From Halorubrum yunnanense (GTDB lineage: Archaea > Halobacteriota > Halobacteria > Halobacteriales > Haloferacaceae), in assembly GCF_026586675.1 (NCBI RefSeq), contig NZ_JAODIX010000001.1, positions 37,300 through 101,299 on the forward strand: a stretch of 64,000 bases of DNA, written 5' to 3'. Shown here one piece after another: positions 1 through 8,786 of the stretch. The notes beneath the pieces were generated by a model. It saw nothing but the letters and a program-made list of their open reading frames with translations. It made no database searches and was not told the origin of the DNA. Numbering within the stretch: position 1 is the stretch's first letter; every line of letters begins with the position of its first letter. The position numbers and the translations under genes are program-made.

Positions 1-55
1 TGCAGAGCCTGGTAGCAATGGACTATTTAAAATATACGCGTGGTATCGATGGCTA

Positions 56-352
56 TTTATAAATGAACGAGGCGGTGGCGCGTGCCGATGAGCGGCCGGC
101 AGGCCGCGAGTCGCACGCGCGAGGGAGGAGCGAGCGAAGCGAGCGACGAGGCTGGGGAGGCGTGAGGTTGTGCGGTTGCGGTGCGGTCGGGGCGGGACTC
201 AAAGGGGCAGCCGCGAGGGCGAAGACGCGCGACGCAAGGACCGCAAGGAGGGAGCGGCAGCGACCGACTGAGGACCGCAGCGAGCGCATCGAGTCCTCGC
301 GGCTGGGGCTTTGGAGGCGTTCACCGTCGATCCACTGTCGGCCAATTATAAG
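56..352 (-). repeat. Dispersed non-coding repeat, copy A
   Basis: Read on the minus strand, a TTATAA box (351-346) is followed after exactly 31 nt by CCAAAGCCCCAGCCGCGAGG (from 314). The element then runs through a CCCTTTGAGTC-type block and a CCTCACGCCTCCCCAGCCTC block, and ends at TTCATTTATAAAT near 56-71. The same blocks recur in the same order at 53696-54199 and 63724-63980. This copy lacks the chain of hairpins seen in the 53.7 kb copy. The open frames on both strands are ordinary for GC-rich DNA and give arginine-rich peptides, so I treat the region as non-coding. Nothing else gene-like is visible in 1-471. Confidence 0.75.
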
Positions 353-383
353 CGAGCGGCTGGGGCTTTGGAGGCGTTCACCG
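299..383. repeat. 28-bp direct repeat beside repeat copy A
   Basis: A perfect 28-bp direct repeat, beginning GCGGCTGGGGCTTTGG and ending GGCGTTCACCG, occurs at 299-326 and 356-383. It is the first part of the dispersed element, so a partial tandem copy of the element start lies upstream of copy A, with the TTATAA box (346-351) between the two. Confidence 0.85.
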
Positions 384-426
384 CAGATTTGATACTAGCA
401 GATATGAATACATCCAAAAATAACAT

Positions 427-437
427 TTTATAAATTT
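427..437 (+). promoter_or_regulatory. TATA-rich promoter of the surface protein gene
   Basis: TTTTATAAATT lies about 35-45 nt before the ATG at 472, in DNA much richer in AT than the rest of the window. The spacing suits an archaeal TATA box with a short leader or a leaderless transcript. The start site was not determined. Confidence 0.5.
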
Positions 438-471
438 ATTACAATTATCATGTCATACCAAACGTTATTCA

Positions 472-1695
472 ATGCTGGCAAAATGTAACCGTACGATGGC
501 GCTGTCATTATCCGGAAATCAGCATGTCATAGAACGAGTAGTGACGCAGATCATCATATTAGCCGCCGTCATCTCGCTGGTGGCGATTACAGCTTCTGGT
601 GGCGCAGTGGCCCATGCGGATGGCAACGGACTGACCGTACATAATCAGACGGTCCCTCTAGACCAGCACGGCGAGATACATACAGTTACAATCGACAAGG
701 CAAGCGCAGACACGGATTTTTACGTTGACCTTCACACCGAGAATGGGACAATTAATACTACGCAAACCTTTGAGGCCGGGACAACGCGGGAGGACTTCGA
801 AGTAACACTTTCCCCGACTATCAAGTCGGACACTGAGGTAACTGTCGCGACCCATGCAGCAAACGGAACCGAACTCGCAAGTGAGACTATTGCGGTCGAC
901 ACAATTGAGGCTCCCACAGTATCGTTCTCAGATCAAGTTCACCAACTTGATGTTCATGACGAAATCCATGATATAACTGTCGACACGGCTGCGGCCAATG
1001 AGGACTATTATGTCGACGTACACACGGCAGACAGGACTATCAATACCACGCAGACGTTCAACGGTGGCACGGCACAGACTGATCTTGAATTGACACTGAA
1101 TCCGACGCTTACTGAAACCACAAACGTGACCGCCGCAGTCCACGCAGCCAACGGTACCGAACTCGCCGCTGAGACCGCGACGGTAGCCACCGCCGATGTG
1201 CAGTTCTCCGAGCAAAGTCACGAACTTGACGAACACGGTGAAATACATCAGATCGATGTCGAACAAGTGGCCGGTGACGTCCCTTACTACGTTGACGTAC
1301 ATACAGCCAACGGGACTATCAACACAACACGAACATTTGAGGCCGGCACGACTGTCGAAAATCTTGAACTGACCCTCTCCCCGACGATAACCTCGGACAC
1401 CAACGTGACGGTCGCACTCCATACCGAAGACGGCGCCGAGATCGCCGCCAGCACTGCGACGGTTACCGTAATGTCGGATAATACGGCTACCGACGAGACG
1501 ACGGATGAGAGTGGTTCCGACGAGACGACGGATGAGAGTGGTTCCGACGAGACGACAGATGAGAGTGGTTCCGACGAGACGACGGATGAGAGTGGTTCCG
1601 ACGAAACGGCGACGAGTGAAAGTACCCCTGGCTTCGGAGTTATTATCGCTATCGTCGCATTACTCGGTGCCGCCCTCCTCGGGCGTCAAAGATAG
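472..1695 (+). CDS. PGF-CTERM surface protein with three DUF7282-like repeats
   Basis: A 407-aa secreted protein. An N-terminal hydrophobic signal segment (about residues 22-45) is followed by three similar repeats of about 95 aa (about 52-335). Each repeat has a YVDVHT-type strand and an NGTINTT-type segment, resembling the haloarchaeal DUF7282 fold. Many NxT/NxS sequons suggest N-glycosylation. Then comes a Thr/Glu/Ser-rich stalk with four 9-residue DETTDESGS repeats, and a C-terminal PGF motif, hydrophobic helix and RQR tail. That tripartite tail is the PGF-CTERM signal cut by archaeosortase A, which leaves the protein lipid-anchored (family knowledge). The ATG at 496 (residue 9) is an alternative start. 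Codon use is unusually AT-rich, which suggests transfer or a different selective regime. The ligand or role is unknown. Confidence 0.85.
   Translation: MLAKCNRTMALSLSGNQHVIERVVTQIIILAAVISLVAITASGGAVAHADGNGLTVHNQTVPLDQHGEIHTVTIDKASADTDFYVDLHTENGTINTTQTFEAGTTREDFEVTLSPTIKSDTEVTVATHAANGTELASETIAVDTIEAPTVSFSDQVHQLDVHDEIHDITVDTAAANEDYYVDVHTADRTINTTQTFNGGTAQTDLELTLNPTLTETTNVTAAVHAANGTELAAETATVATADVQFSEQSHELDEHGEIHQIDVEQVAGDVPYYVDVHTANGTINTTRTFEAGTTVENLELTLSPTITSDTNVTVALHTEDGAEIAASTATVTVMSDNTATDETTDESGSDETTDESGSDETTDESGSDETTDESGSDETATSESTPGFGVIIAIVALLGAALLGRQR
1492..1599 (+). repeat. 27-bp tandem repeat coding the surface-protein stalk
   Basis: Four near-identical 27-bp units (one G-to-A change in the third) encode DETTDESGS four times. 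The repeat lies between the globular repeats and the PGF-CTERM anchor, where copy number would set stalk length. Confidence 0.9.
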
Positions 1696-1827
1696 TACCG
1701 TCAAATTATTTTACTGACACTAAAGCCACGCTCTGTACTCCATAACTAAAGGAGTCGAGACATCGGAGCTGCTCACCGCAGAGCCGTCGATTATTTATAA
1801 ATAACCGCATCCGGAGAGCGCTCGATC

Positions 1828-3702
1828 TTACTCTAGGACGACCAGCGCGTCGCCCATGTCGACGCTGTCGCCCTCGCCGACGTGGACGCTCGCGACGGTG
1901 CCGCCGCGCTCGGCGGCCACGTCGTTCTCCATCTTCATCGCCTCGAGGACACAGACCACGTCGCCGGCGGCGACCTCGTCGCCCTCGCCGACGTCGACCG
2001 AGAGAATCGTCCCCTGCATCTCCGCCTCGATGGCCTCGCCGCCCTCGGCGACGTCGACGCCGTCGTCGTCGCCGTCGTCGCCTTTCGCCTGCGGCGGTCG
2101 CTCCTGACGCCCGCTCGCGCCGCCAGCGTCGCTCGGCGTCGGGATCGCGGGCGCGCCGCGCTCCTCGAGCTCGACGTCGAAACGCTTCCCGTTCACTTCG
2201 ACGGTGAACTCGCGCTCGGTCACCGCCTCGTCGTCGTCGCCGCCGGACGTTGATTCGGTCCCCCACTTCGCCTGGGCCTCGGCGACCAGCTCCCGGTCGA
2301 GCTCCTCGTCGAGGTACTTCGTGGTGTGGGTGCCCGCGACGAACCGCTCGTCGTCGAGCATGAGGCGGTGGAACGGGACGATGGTGACGACGCCCTCCAG
2401 GTCGTACTCCGCGAGCGCCCGTTTCGACCGGGCGAGGCACTCCTCGCGGTCGCCGGCCCACACGATCAGCTTCGCGATCATCGAGTCGTAGTCGGTGACC
2501 AGCTCGTCGCCCTGCCGGAGCGCGTCGTCGACGCGCACCCCGATCCCGCCCGGCGGGTCGTACGTCTCCAACGACCCTTCGTTGGCGGGCTGGAACGCCT
2601 CCGCGGCGTTCTCGGCGTTGATCCGGAACTCGATCGCGTGGCCCTCCAGCGCCACGTCGTCCTGCGAGACGGAGAGCCCCTCCCCGCTGGCGACCCGGAG
2701 CTGCTCTTTGACGATGTCGATGCCCGTCAGCTCCTCGGTGACGGTGTGTTCGACCTGGATGCGCGTGTTGACCTCGAGGAAGTAGAAGGGCGTGTCCGGC
2801 CCGAGCGGCTCGACGGGGTCGCGGTCGGGGTCCTCCTCGACGAGGAACTCGACGGTGCCGGCGTTGGTGTAGTCGGCGGCGGCGACGCCGCGGCGGGCGG
2901 CCTCGCCGATCTTCTCGCGCAGTTCGTCCGAGAGCGCGGGGGACGGCCCCTCCTCGATCACCTTCTGGTGGCGGCGCTGGAGCGAGCAGTCGCGCTCGCC
3001 GAGGTGGACGACGTCCGACTCGTCGGCGGGCGTGTCCCCCTCCTCGCCGGCGTCCGCGACGATCTGGACCTCGACGTGGCGCGGGGTCTCGAGGTAGCGC
3101 TCGAGGTAGACGGAGTCGTTCGAGAAGTACGCCTCCCCCTCGCGCTTCGCCGATTCGAGCGCTTCTTGGGCCTCCTCGGCGCTCTCGACGACCTTCATCC
3201 CGCGGCCGCCGCCGCCGCCCTCGGCTTTGATCGCGACCGGGTAGCCGTGCTCGTCGCCGAACCCGGTGACCGCCTCGACCTCGGTGACGGGCTCGGTCGT
3301 CCCGGGGACGATGGGGACGTCCGCCTCCTCCATCACCCGGCGGGCGTGAGTCTTCTCGCCGAGCCGCTCCATCGCGTCGCTGGCGGGGCCCACCCACGTG
3401 ATCCCGTCTGCGGCCTCGACGCGGGCCGCGAAGTCGGCGTTCTCGGCGAGGAAGCCGTATCCCGGGTGGATCGCGTCGGCGTCGGCGTTCCGCGCGGCGT
3501 CGACGACCGCCTCGCCGTCGAGGTACGAGTCAGCGGCGCGGGCCGGGCCGACGTTGTACGCCTCGTCCGCGTACCGCACGTGACCGCCGTGTTTGTCAGC
3601 GTCGCTGTAGACGGCGACGGTGTCGACACCCAGCTCCGCACAGGCGCGCATCACCCGAACCGCGATCTCTCCGCGGTTCGCGACGAGAACCTTGTCGAAC
3701 AT
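1828..3702 (-). CDS. pccA: Acyl-CoA (acetyl/propionyl-CoA) carboxylase, biotin carboxylase plus biotin carrier subunit
   Basis: A 624-aa alpha subunit. The biotin carboxylase domain (about 1-450) begins [20 protein letters not shown] and has the glycine-rich ATP-grasp loop ([10 protein letters not shown]) and the NTRIQVEH catalytic segment. An acidic linker follows, then a C-terminal biotinyl domain with EAMKMEN near residue 590, whose lysine carries biotin. It carboxylates biotin with ATP and bicarbonate, and the partner beta subunit transfers CO2 to propionyl- or acetyl-CoA. In haloarchaea this feeds the 3-hydroxypropionate side of PHA precursor supply and propionate oxidation. The partners pccX and pccB lie at 4234-6131 but are separated from pccA by a small plus-strand gene, so pccA probably has its own promoter. 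Substrate preference cannot be read from sequence. Confidence 0.93.
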   Translation of the reverse strand: MFDKVLVANRGEIAVRVMRACAELGVDTVAVYSDADKHGGHVRYADEAYNVGPARAADSYLDGEAVVDAARNADADAIHPGYGFLAENADFAARVEAADGITWVGPASDAMERLGEKTHARRVMEEADVPIVPGTTEPVTEVEAVTGFGDEHGYPVAIKAEGGGGGRGMKVVESAEEAQEALESAKREGEAYFSNDSVYLERYLETPRHVEVQIVADAGEEGDTPADESDVVHLGERDCSLQRRHQKVIEEGPSPALSDELREKIGEAARRGVAAADYTNAGTVEFLVEEDPDRDPVEPLGPDTPFYFLEVNTRIQVEHTVTEELTGIDIVKEQLRVASGEGLSVSQDDVALEGHAIEFRINAENAAEAFQPANEGSLETYDPPGGIGVRVDDALRQGDELVTDYDSMIAKLIVWAGDREECLARSKRALAEYDLEGVVTIVPFHRLMLDDERFVAGTHTTKYLDEELDRELVAEAQAKWGTESTSGGDDDEAVTEREFTVEVNGKRFDVELEERGAPAIPTPSDAGGASGRQERPPQAKGDDGDDDGVDVAEGGEAIEAEMQGTILSVDVGEGDEVAAGDVVCVLEAMKMENDVAAERGGTVASVHVGEGDSVDMGDALVVLE

Positions 3703-3750
3703 TCTTACGCCACCATTCCAGCATAACCCACCTCATTCTATCGGTCCGCG

Positions 3751-3777
3751 ACGACGATCGGTGACGACGATCGTCGT
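3751..3777. promoter_or_regulatory. Possible operator between pccA and the divergent small gene
   Basis: The half-site ACGACGATCG (3751-3760) is followed by a perfect 14-bp palindrome ACGACGATCGTCGT (3764-3777). It sits in the 141-bp divergent gap about 50-75 nt upstream of pccA. Position and symmetry fit a regulator site. No protein is known to bind it. Confidence 0.3.
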
Positions 3778-3843
3778 ACCCCGCCGGCGGTCGCCGAAGC
3801 CTTCCCGAGACGATTAAGAGCCTGCCGGCCGCCACGTCCGAAC

Positions 3844-4086
3844 ATGCTCTCGCCCGGAAACCCCTACGTGTTGCCGTCGACGCTGGTCGCGGCGGGCGCG
3901 TACCTCGCCGCGACGCTCCTCACTGACGCCTCGATCCTCGTCCGGATCGGGATCCTCGTCCTGCTCGTCGGCGTCGTCCCTCCCGTCCTCAACCGGCTCC
4001 TCGGCGGCGGCTCGATGGGCGGGCGGCGCGAGGAGCCGATCGAGACGACGGAGGACGGCGACGGCGACGAGTCGCGCGAGGCGTGA
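3844..4086 (+). CDS. Small predicted membrane protein
   Basis: An 80-aa protein with two hydrophobic stretches (about 12-28 and 32-50), a glycine-rich turn (LLGGGSMGG) and a charged acidic tail. Codon use is typical of the neighbours. It is divergent from pccA and convergent with pccX, and so splits the carboxylase cluster. I do not recognise a family; it resembles the short conserved membrane proteins common in haloarchaea. Confidence 0.6.
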   Translation: MLSPGNPYVLPSTLVAAGAYLAATLLTDASILVRIGILVLLVGVVPPVLNRLLGGGSMGGRREEPIETTEDGDGDESREA

Positions 4087-4233
4087 CCCGTCGGCTATAG
4101 CTATTGGCCACAGATATATACTCGAACGGGCGCATTCTCCGACGCGCCCTCCGAGAGGTTGCGTGGCGGCCTGCTCACGGAGGGTATCGGCGCCTACCGA
4201 GGTCGGCCGCCGGGGGAATGCACGCGACCCGAC

Positions 4234-4587
4234 TCAGAGCCGGTCGGCGCGACCGGCCGCGGTCCACGGATCGGTCGGCGCGTCGACCGGCACGCGGACC
4301 GACCGATTCTGCAGCCGATCGACTCGACCGGCGAACGACCAGCGCTCGCCCTCCCAGTCCGGCTCGTCGTCCGCCGCGGCCGCGACTGCCGCGGCGGCGC
4401 GTTCGCCGTCTCGGAGGTGCGCCGCGACCGCGGCGGCGATGGCGGCGGCCTCCGCGTCGTCCGCGTCGTCCGGGACCGTCAGGCCGTCGAGGACGGCGGC
4501 GACCGTCGGGCCGCTCGGATCGCTCTGCGAGGCGTCCGCGTTCGGGTCGGCGGAGCCGGCCTCCGGGTCGGGCGAACCGGTCGCCAT
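4234..4587 (-). CDS. pccX: PccX-like small acyl-CoA carboxylase subunit
   Basis: A 117-aa protein starting [14 protein letters not shown]. Its ATG overlaps the TGA of pccB (ATGA at 4587), so the two are translationally coupled. It has an alanine-rich helical middle (about 42-73) and a WxxxRW-like stretch ([12 protein letters not shown], about 77-88), then ends [13 protein letters not shown]. In Haloferax mediterranei a small third subunit, PccX, encoded with pccB is needed for full carboxylase activity. Position and size match that role here. Homology is inferred from context and not from a recognised catalytic motif. Confidence 0.65.
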   Translation of the reverse strand: MATGSPDPEAGSADPNADASQSDPSGPTVAAVLDGLTVPDDADDAEAAAIAAAVAAHLRDGERAAAAVAAAADDEPDWEGERWSFAGRVDRLQNRSVRVPVDAPTDPWTAAGRADRL

Positions 4588-6131
4588 CAGATCGGGATGT
4601 TGCCGTGTTTCTTCTCCGGCCGGTCCGAGCGCTTCCCCTTCAGCATCTGGAGGTCGTCGATCAGCCGCGCGCGCGTCTCTGCGGGCTCGATGACGTCGTC
4701 GATGAACCCGCGGTCGGCGGCGCTGTACGGGTTCGCGAACTCCTCGCGGTACTCGTCGATGAGCTCCTGTCTGCGCGCGTCGGGGTCGTCGGCCTCGGCC
4801 AGCTCCTCGCGGTAGAGGACGTTGACGGCGCCCTTCGGGCCCATCACCGCGATCTCCGCGGTCGGCCACGCGTAGTTGACGTCCCCGCCGATGTGCTTCG
4901 ACGACATCACGCAGTAGGCGCCGCCGTACGCCTTCCGGGTGATCACGGTGAGGAGGGGGACGCTCGCCTCCGAGAAGGCGTACAGCAGCTTCGCGCCGTG
5001 CCGGATGATCCCGTTGTGCTCCTGGTCGGTGCCGGGCATGAAGCCGGGGACGTCCTCGAAGGTGAGGATGGGGATGTTGAAGGCGTCGCAGAAGCGCACG
5101 AACCGCGCCCCCTTCTGGCTCGACTCGATGTCGAGGGTGCCGGCGTTCACGCGGGGGTTGTTGGCGACGATCCCGATCGAGTGACCGTCGAGCCGGGCGA
5201 AGCCGACGACGACGTTCTTCGCGAAGTTCTCTTGGACCTCGAAGAAGGAACCCTCGTCGACGACGCCGCTGATGACCTCCTTCATGTCGTACGGCTTGCG
5301 GGGCGCGTTCGGGACGATGTCGCCCAGCTCCTCGTCGGCGCGCTCGGGGTCATCCCACGGCTCGACGCGGGGCGGGTCCTCGACGTTGTTGGCGGGGAGG
5401 TACGAGAGCAGGCGCGCGATGTCGTCTAAGGCGTCCTCCTCGCTCTCCTCGGCGAAGTGCGCGACGCCCGAGGTCGACGTGTGGGTGACCGCGCCGCCGA
5501 GCTCCTCGAAGCTCACCTCCTCGCCCGTCACCGTCTCGATGACGTCCGGGCCGGTGATGAACATGTGCGAGGTGTCTTTCACCATGAACGTGAAGTCCGT
5601 GATGGCCGGCGAGTACACCGCCCCGCCCGCACACGGGCCCATGATCGCCGAGATCTGCGGGATGACCCCCGACGCCTCCGTGTTGCGCCGGAAGATCTCC
5701 GCGAAGCCGCCGAGCGAGGCCACGCCCTCCTGAATGCGGGCGCCGGCGGAGTCGTTGAGCCCGACGACGGGCGCGCCGACGTCCATCGCCTTGTCCATCA
5801 CCTTACACACCTTCTCGGCGAACACCTCGCCGAGCGAGCCGCCGAAGACGGTGAAGTCGTGCGCGAAGACGAACGTCTTCCGCCCGTTCACCTCACCGTA
5901 GCCGGTGACGACGCCGTCGCCCGGGATCTGCTGTTCCTCCATCCCGAACTTGTGGTTGCGGTGGGTGCGGAACCGGTCGAACTCGTGGAACGTCCCGTCG
6001 TCGAGGAAGTAGTCGATCCGCTCGCGCGCGGTCATCTTCCCCTTCTCGTGTTGGGAGTCGATCCGGTCTTCGCCGCCACCGAGCGCCGCCCGCTCGCGGC
6101 GCTCCCGGAGGTCCTCGATACGGTCGTCCAT
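4587..6131 (-). CDS. pccB: Acyl-CoA carboxylase, carboxyltransferase (beta) subunit
   Basis: A 514-aa carboxyltransferase. I place the start at [15 protein letters not shown], because upstream in-frame codons give non-protein-like sequence. The N-terminal crotonase-type half has [12 protein letters not shown] and the oxyanion loop [12 protein letters not shown]. The C-terminal half has [19 protein letters not shown] and [11 protein letters not shown], the usual biotin and acyl-CoA contact regions. It transfers the carboxyl group from biotin on PccA to propionyl- or acetyl-CoA. It is followed without a gap by pccX. A second, more divergent carboxyltransferase lies at 57677-59527, so pairing with PccA may be shared. 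Confidence 0.93.
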   Translation of the reverse strand: MDDRIEDLRERRERAALGGGEDRIDSQHEKGKMTARERIDYFLDDGTFHEFDRFRTHRNHKFGMEEQQIPGDGVVTGYGEVNGRKTFVFAHDFTVFGGSLGEVFAEKVCKVMDKAMDVGAPVVGLNDSAGARIQEGVASLGGFAEIFRRNTEASGVIPQISAIMGPCAGGAVYSPAITDFTFMVKDTSHMFITGPDVIETVTGEEVSFEELGGAVTHTSTSGVAHFAEESEEDALDDIARLLSYLPANNVEDPPRVEPWDDPERADEELGDIVPNAPRKPYDMKEVISGVVDEGSFFEVQENFAKNVVVGFARLDGHSIGIVANNPRVNAGTLDIESSQKGARFVRFCDAFNIPILTFEDVPGFMPGTDQEHNGIIRHGAKLLYAFSEASVPLLTVITRKAYGGAYCVMSSKHIGGDVNYAWPTAEIAVMGPKGAVNVLYREELAEADDPDARRQELIDEYREEFANPYSAADRGFIDDVIEPAETRARLIDDLQMLKGKRSDRPEKKHGNIPI

Positions 6132-6331
6132 CGTCACGCCGGACCACCCTGAGTCATTACCTCGTGGGTCGGCGAGCGGCATCAAAAGGGTTCCCCTATC
6201 CGACGTTTTCGGCTTCGACGCGCGTCGAAGTCGAGGACCGCTCGGCCGTCGTCCGCTCACCCCCGGGAGTCGCCGTCGACCGCCCGCACGGGCCCTGTCG
6301 CCGGTTCGCACGGGGACGGGCGGTTCGACGC

Positions 6332-6338
6332 TTTTAAA
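6332..6338 (+). promoter_or_regulatory. TATA box of the uL1-uL10-P1 operon
   Basis: TTTTAAA lies about 85 nt before the uL1 ATG. A transcript starting some 22-25 nt downstream would carry a leader of about 60-65 nt that includes the hairpin at 6360-6384. A similar leader-bearing tricistronic mRNA is known in Halobacterium. Confidence 0.6.
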
Positions 6339-6359
6339 CCTCCGATGGACCACTCTCCG

Positions 6360-6413
6360 GTGAGACAGGCTTCGCCTGTTTCACTGACCCGTAGGAGCGA
6401 CCTGCGTACTACG
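6360..6413 (+). promoter_or_regulatory. Structured mRNA leader, candidate uL1 autoregulatory site
   Basis: An 11-bp stem (6360-6370 with 6374-6384, one G-U pair) closes a TTC loop. CGTAG at 6390-6394 can also pair with CTACG at 6409-6413, directly before the GGAGGTG Shine-Dalgarno (6413-6419). Archaeal uL1 represses its own mRNA by binding a leader or 5' coding structure that mimics its 23S rRNA site. This leader is in the right place, but I have not shown that it matches the rRNA motif. Confidence 0.5.
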
Positions 6414-6422
6414 GAGGTGAAA

Positions 6423-7061
6423 ATGGCAGACACAATACAAGAGGCCGTAACTCTCGCACTCGACGATGCGCCCGAGCGGAACTTCCGCGAGACCGTGGAC
6501 ATCGCGATCAACCTGCGAGACCTCGACCTCAACGATCCGTCGAACCGCATCGACGAGTCCGTCGTGCTGCCGGCTGGAACGGGGCAGGAGACACAGATCG
6601 TCGTCTTCGCGGAGGGCGAAACCGCCGTCCGCGCTCAGGAAGTCGCTGACGAAGTGCTTGACAGCGACGACCTCGAGGACCTCGGAGACGACGACGACCG
6701 CGCAAAGGACCTGGCCGACGAGACCGACTTCTTCGTCGCGGAGGCCAGCCTGATGCAGGACATCGGTCGGTACCTCGGTACCGTCCTCGGTCCGCGCGGG
6801 AAGATGCCTACCCCACTACAGCCGGACGACGACGTCGTCGAGACCGTCAACCGGATGAAGAACACGGTGCAGCTCCGGTCGCGCGACCGGCGCACGTTCC
6901 ACACCCGCGTCGGCGCCGAAGACATGGGCCCCGACGCCATCTCGGACAACATCGACGTCATCATCCGGCGGCTCGAAGCAAGCCTCGAGAAGGGGCCGCT
7001 CAACATCGACGGGATCTTCGTGAAGACCACGATGGGTCCCGCCAGGGAGGTGCCCGTATGA
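6423..7061 (+). CDS. rpl1: Ribosomal protein uL1
   Basis: A 212-aa protein starting [13 protein letters not shown] behind a strong GGAGGTG ribosome-binding site. Conserved uL1 features include [17 protein letters not shown] near the N-terminus, the [11 protein letters not shown] segment in the second domain, and a C-terminal [13 protein letters not shown]. It forms the mobile L1 stalk of the 50S subunit at the E site. It is the first gene of the uL1-uL10-P1 operon. uL11, which often lies nearby in archaea, is not in this window. It probably represses its own translation through the leader. Confidence 0.97.
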   Translation: MADTIQEAVTLALDDAPERNFRETVDIAINLRDLDLNDPSNRIDESVVLPAGTGQETQIVVFAEGETAVRAQEVADEVLDSDDLEDLGDDDDRAKDLADETDFFVAEASLMQDIGRYLGTVLGPRGKMPTPLQPDDDVVETVNRMKNTVQLRSRDRRTFHTRVGAEDMGPDAISDNIDVIIRRLEASLEKGPLNIDGIFVKTTMGPAREVPV

Positions 7062-8107
7062 GCTCGGCCCGCAAGACCGAGACGATCCCGCAGTGGAAGC
7101 GCGAGGAGGTCGACGAGCTCGTCGAGTTCATCGACTCGTTCAACTCCGTTGGGATCGTCGGCGTCGCCGGCATCCCGAGCCGGCAGCTCCAAGCCATGCG
7201 CCGCGAGCTGCACGGCTCGGCCGACGTCCGCGTGAGCCGGAACACGCTCACCACCCGCGCCCTCGAGGAGGTCGGCGACGGCGTCGAGGAGCTGACCGCG
7301 TACGTCTCGGGACAAGTCGCGCTCATCGGCACGAACGACAACCCGTTCGGCCTCTTCAAGCAGCTGGAAGCCTCGAAGACCCCCGCCCCGATCAACGCGG
7401 GCGAGGTGGCCCCCAACGACGTCGTCATCCCCGAGGGTGACACGGGCGTCGACCCGGGACCGTTCGTCGGCGAGCTCCAGACGGTCGGCGCGGCCGCGCG
7501 CATCCAGGACGGCTCGATCAAGGTCACCGAGGACTCCACGGTCCTCGAGGAGGGCGAGGTCGTCGACGACGACCTCGCGAACGTCTTGGTTGAGCTCGGC
7601 ATCGAGCCGAAGGAGGTCGGGCTCGACCTCAAGGGCGTCTACTCCGAGGGCGTCCTGTTCGAGCCGGACGAGCTCGCGATCGACGTCGACGAGTACGAAG
7701 CGGACATTCGCTCGGCGGCCGCCGCCGCGCGCAACCTCTCGATCAACGCCGAGTACCCGACGGCCGCCACGGTCGGCAGCCTTCTCGCGAAGGCGTCCGG
7801 CGAGGCCAAGTCCGTCGGGCTGTTCGCGGAGATCGAGAGCCCGGATGTCGTGCCCGACCTCATCGGGAAGGCCGACGCCCAGCTCCGCGCGCTCGCGGCC
7901 CAGATCGACGACGAGGAGGCGCTCCCCGAGGAGCTGCAGGGGGTCGAGGCGGCCCCCGACCCGGCCCCGGAGGCGGGCGACGCCGACGAGGAGGAACAGG
8001 CGGAGGAAGAAGACGACTCGGACGACGCTGAGGCGACCGACGACGACGCCGACGACGATGACGACGGCGGCGACGGCGGCGACGGTCTCGGCGCGATGTT
8101 CGGATAA
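7058..8107 (+). CDS. rpl10: Ribosomal protein uL10 (P0 stalk)
   Basis: A 349-aa stalk base protein overlapping the end of rpl1 by 4 nt (ATGA). The N-terminal RNA-binding domain includes [19 protein letters not shown] and [12 protein letters not shown]. Helical spines that bind P1 dimers follow (about 260-300). The highly acidic tail ends DGLGAMFG, the elongation-factor-binding tip shared with P1. It anchors P1 dimers on 23S rRNA and uL11. Confidence 0.97.
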   Translation: MSSARKTETIPQWKREEVDELVEFIDSFNSVGIVGVAGIPSRQLQAMRRELHGSADVRVSRNTLTTRALEEVGDGVEELTAYVSGQVALIGTNDNPFGLFKQLEASKTPAPINAGEVAPNDVVIPEGDTGVDPGPFVGELQTVGAAARIQDGSIKVTEDSTVLEEGEVVDDDLANVLVELGIEPKEVGLDLKGVYSEGVLFEPDELAIDVDEYEADIRSAAAAARNLSINAEYPTAATVGSLLAKASGEAKSVGLFAEIESPDVVPDLIGKADAQLRALAAQIDDEEALPEELQGVEAAPDPAPEAGDADEEEQAEEEDDSDDAEATDDDADDDDDGGDGGDGLGAMFG

Positions 8108-8125
8108 CACTACGAGGACACACCA

Positions 8126-8470
8126 ATGGAATACGTTTACGCTGCGCTCATCCTGAACGAGACTGGCGAAGAGATCAACGAAGAGAACGTCACCGGCGTG
8201 CTGGAAGCCGCCGGCGTCGACGTCGAGGAATCCCGCGTCAAGGCGCTCGTCGCCGCGCTGGAGGACGTCGACATCGAAGAGGCCGTCGAAACGGCCGCCG
8301 CGGCCCCCGCCGCCGGCGCCGCGTCCGGCGGCTCCGCGGACGCCGCGGACGACGACGAAGACGACGAGGCCGACGACGAGGCCGACGAGGCCGACGAGGC
8401 CGACGACGAGGACGACGACGAGGACGACGACGAGGACGGTGGCGAGGGCCTCGGCGAGCTGTTCGGTTAA
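8126..8470 (+). CDS. rpl12: Ribosomal protein P1 (archaeal L12)
   Basis: A 114-aa stalk protein. The N-terminal dimerisation domain starts [20 protein letters not shown]. An Ala/Gly hinge follows (about 55-72), then a long Asp/Glu run and the factor-binding end GEGLGELFG. The last gene of the operon, 18 nt after rpl10. The acidic tail is extreme even for haloarchaea because of a GAC/GAG-rich repeat. Confidence 0.97.
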   Translation: MEYVYAALILNETGEEINEENVTGVLEAAGVDVEESRVKALVAALEDVDIEEAVETAAAAPAAGAASGGSADAADDDEDDEADDEADEADEADDEDDDEDDDEDGGEGLGELFG

Positions 8471-8559
8471 CCCCGGACGCCCACCGCGACCGACCGTCGC
8501 TCCGACCGCGCCGATATTTTATGAACCCCGCTATCCGAAGTGATAACGCCGGGCGCGCA

Positions 8560-8567
8560 TTTTTATA
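8560..8567 (+). promoter_or_regulatory. TATA box of the small zinc protein gene
   Basis: TTTTTATA centred about 30 nt before the ATG at 8595 fits a leaderless haloarchaeal promoter. It separates this gene from the ribosomal stalk operon upstream. Confidence 0.5.
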
Positions 8568-8594
8568 CCGATCGACGGAACCGGCGACCGTTCG

Positions 8595-8786
8595 ATGAAG
8601 ATCGTCGACGGCGACAAAGCCGAGTGCGACCGCTGCGAGTCGGTGCTCCCAATCGGGGACGTCTCGCTGCTCGAGAAAGAGACGAACCGCGACTACGAGC
8701 GGGTGCTCTGCGAGGACTGTCTCGGCGCCGTCGGCATCCCGCAGGGGTACACGCTGCGGCGCGACATCAGTCACCTCGCCGGGTGA
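8595..8786 (+). CDS. Small zinc-binding protein (two CxxC knuckles)
   Basis: A 63-aa protein with CDRC (residues 12-15) and CEDC (38-41), a classic four-cysteine zinc ribbon arrangement. It begins MKIVDGDKAECDRCES. A likely leaderless transcript from the TATA at 8560. Such short zinc proteins are common in haloarchaea and mostly uncharacterised. Its 3' end overlaps the tail of the decayed SWIM gene on the other strand. Confidence 0.75.
   Translation: MKIVDGDKAECDRCESVLPIGDVSLLEKETNRDYERVLCEDCLGAVGIPQGYTLRRDISHLAG

Noticed and set aside
1492..1599. CRISPR-like tandem repeat
   Set aside because: Units are directly adjacent with no spacers and encode a protein stalk in frame.
2326..3726. 466-codon open frame opposite pccA
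   Set aside because: A shadow of the GC-rich antisense strand. pccA has clear catalytic and biotin motifs on the minus strand, and the opposite frame has no recognisable fold.
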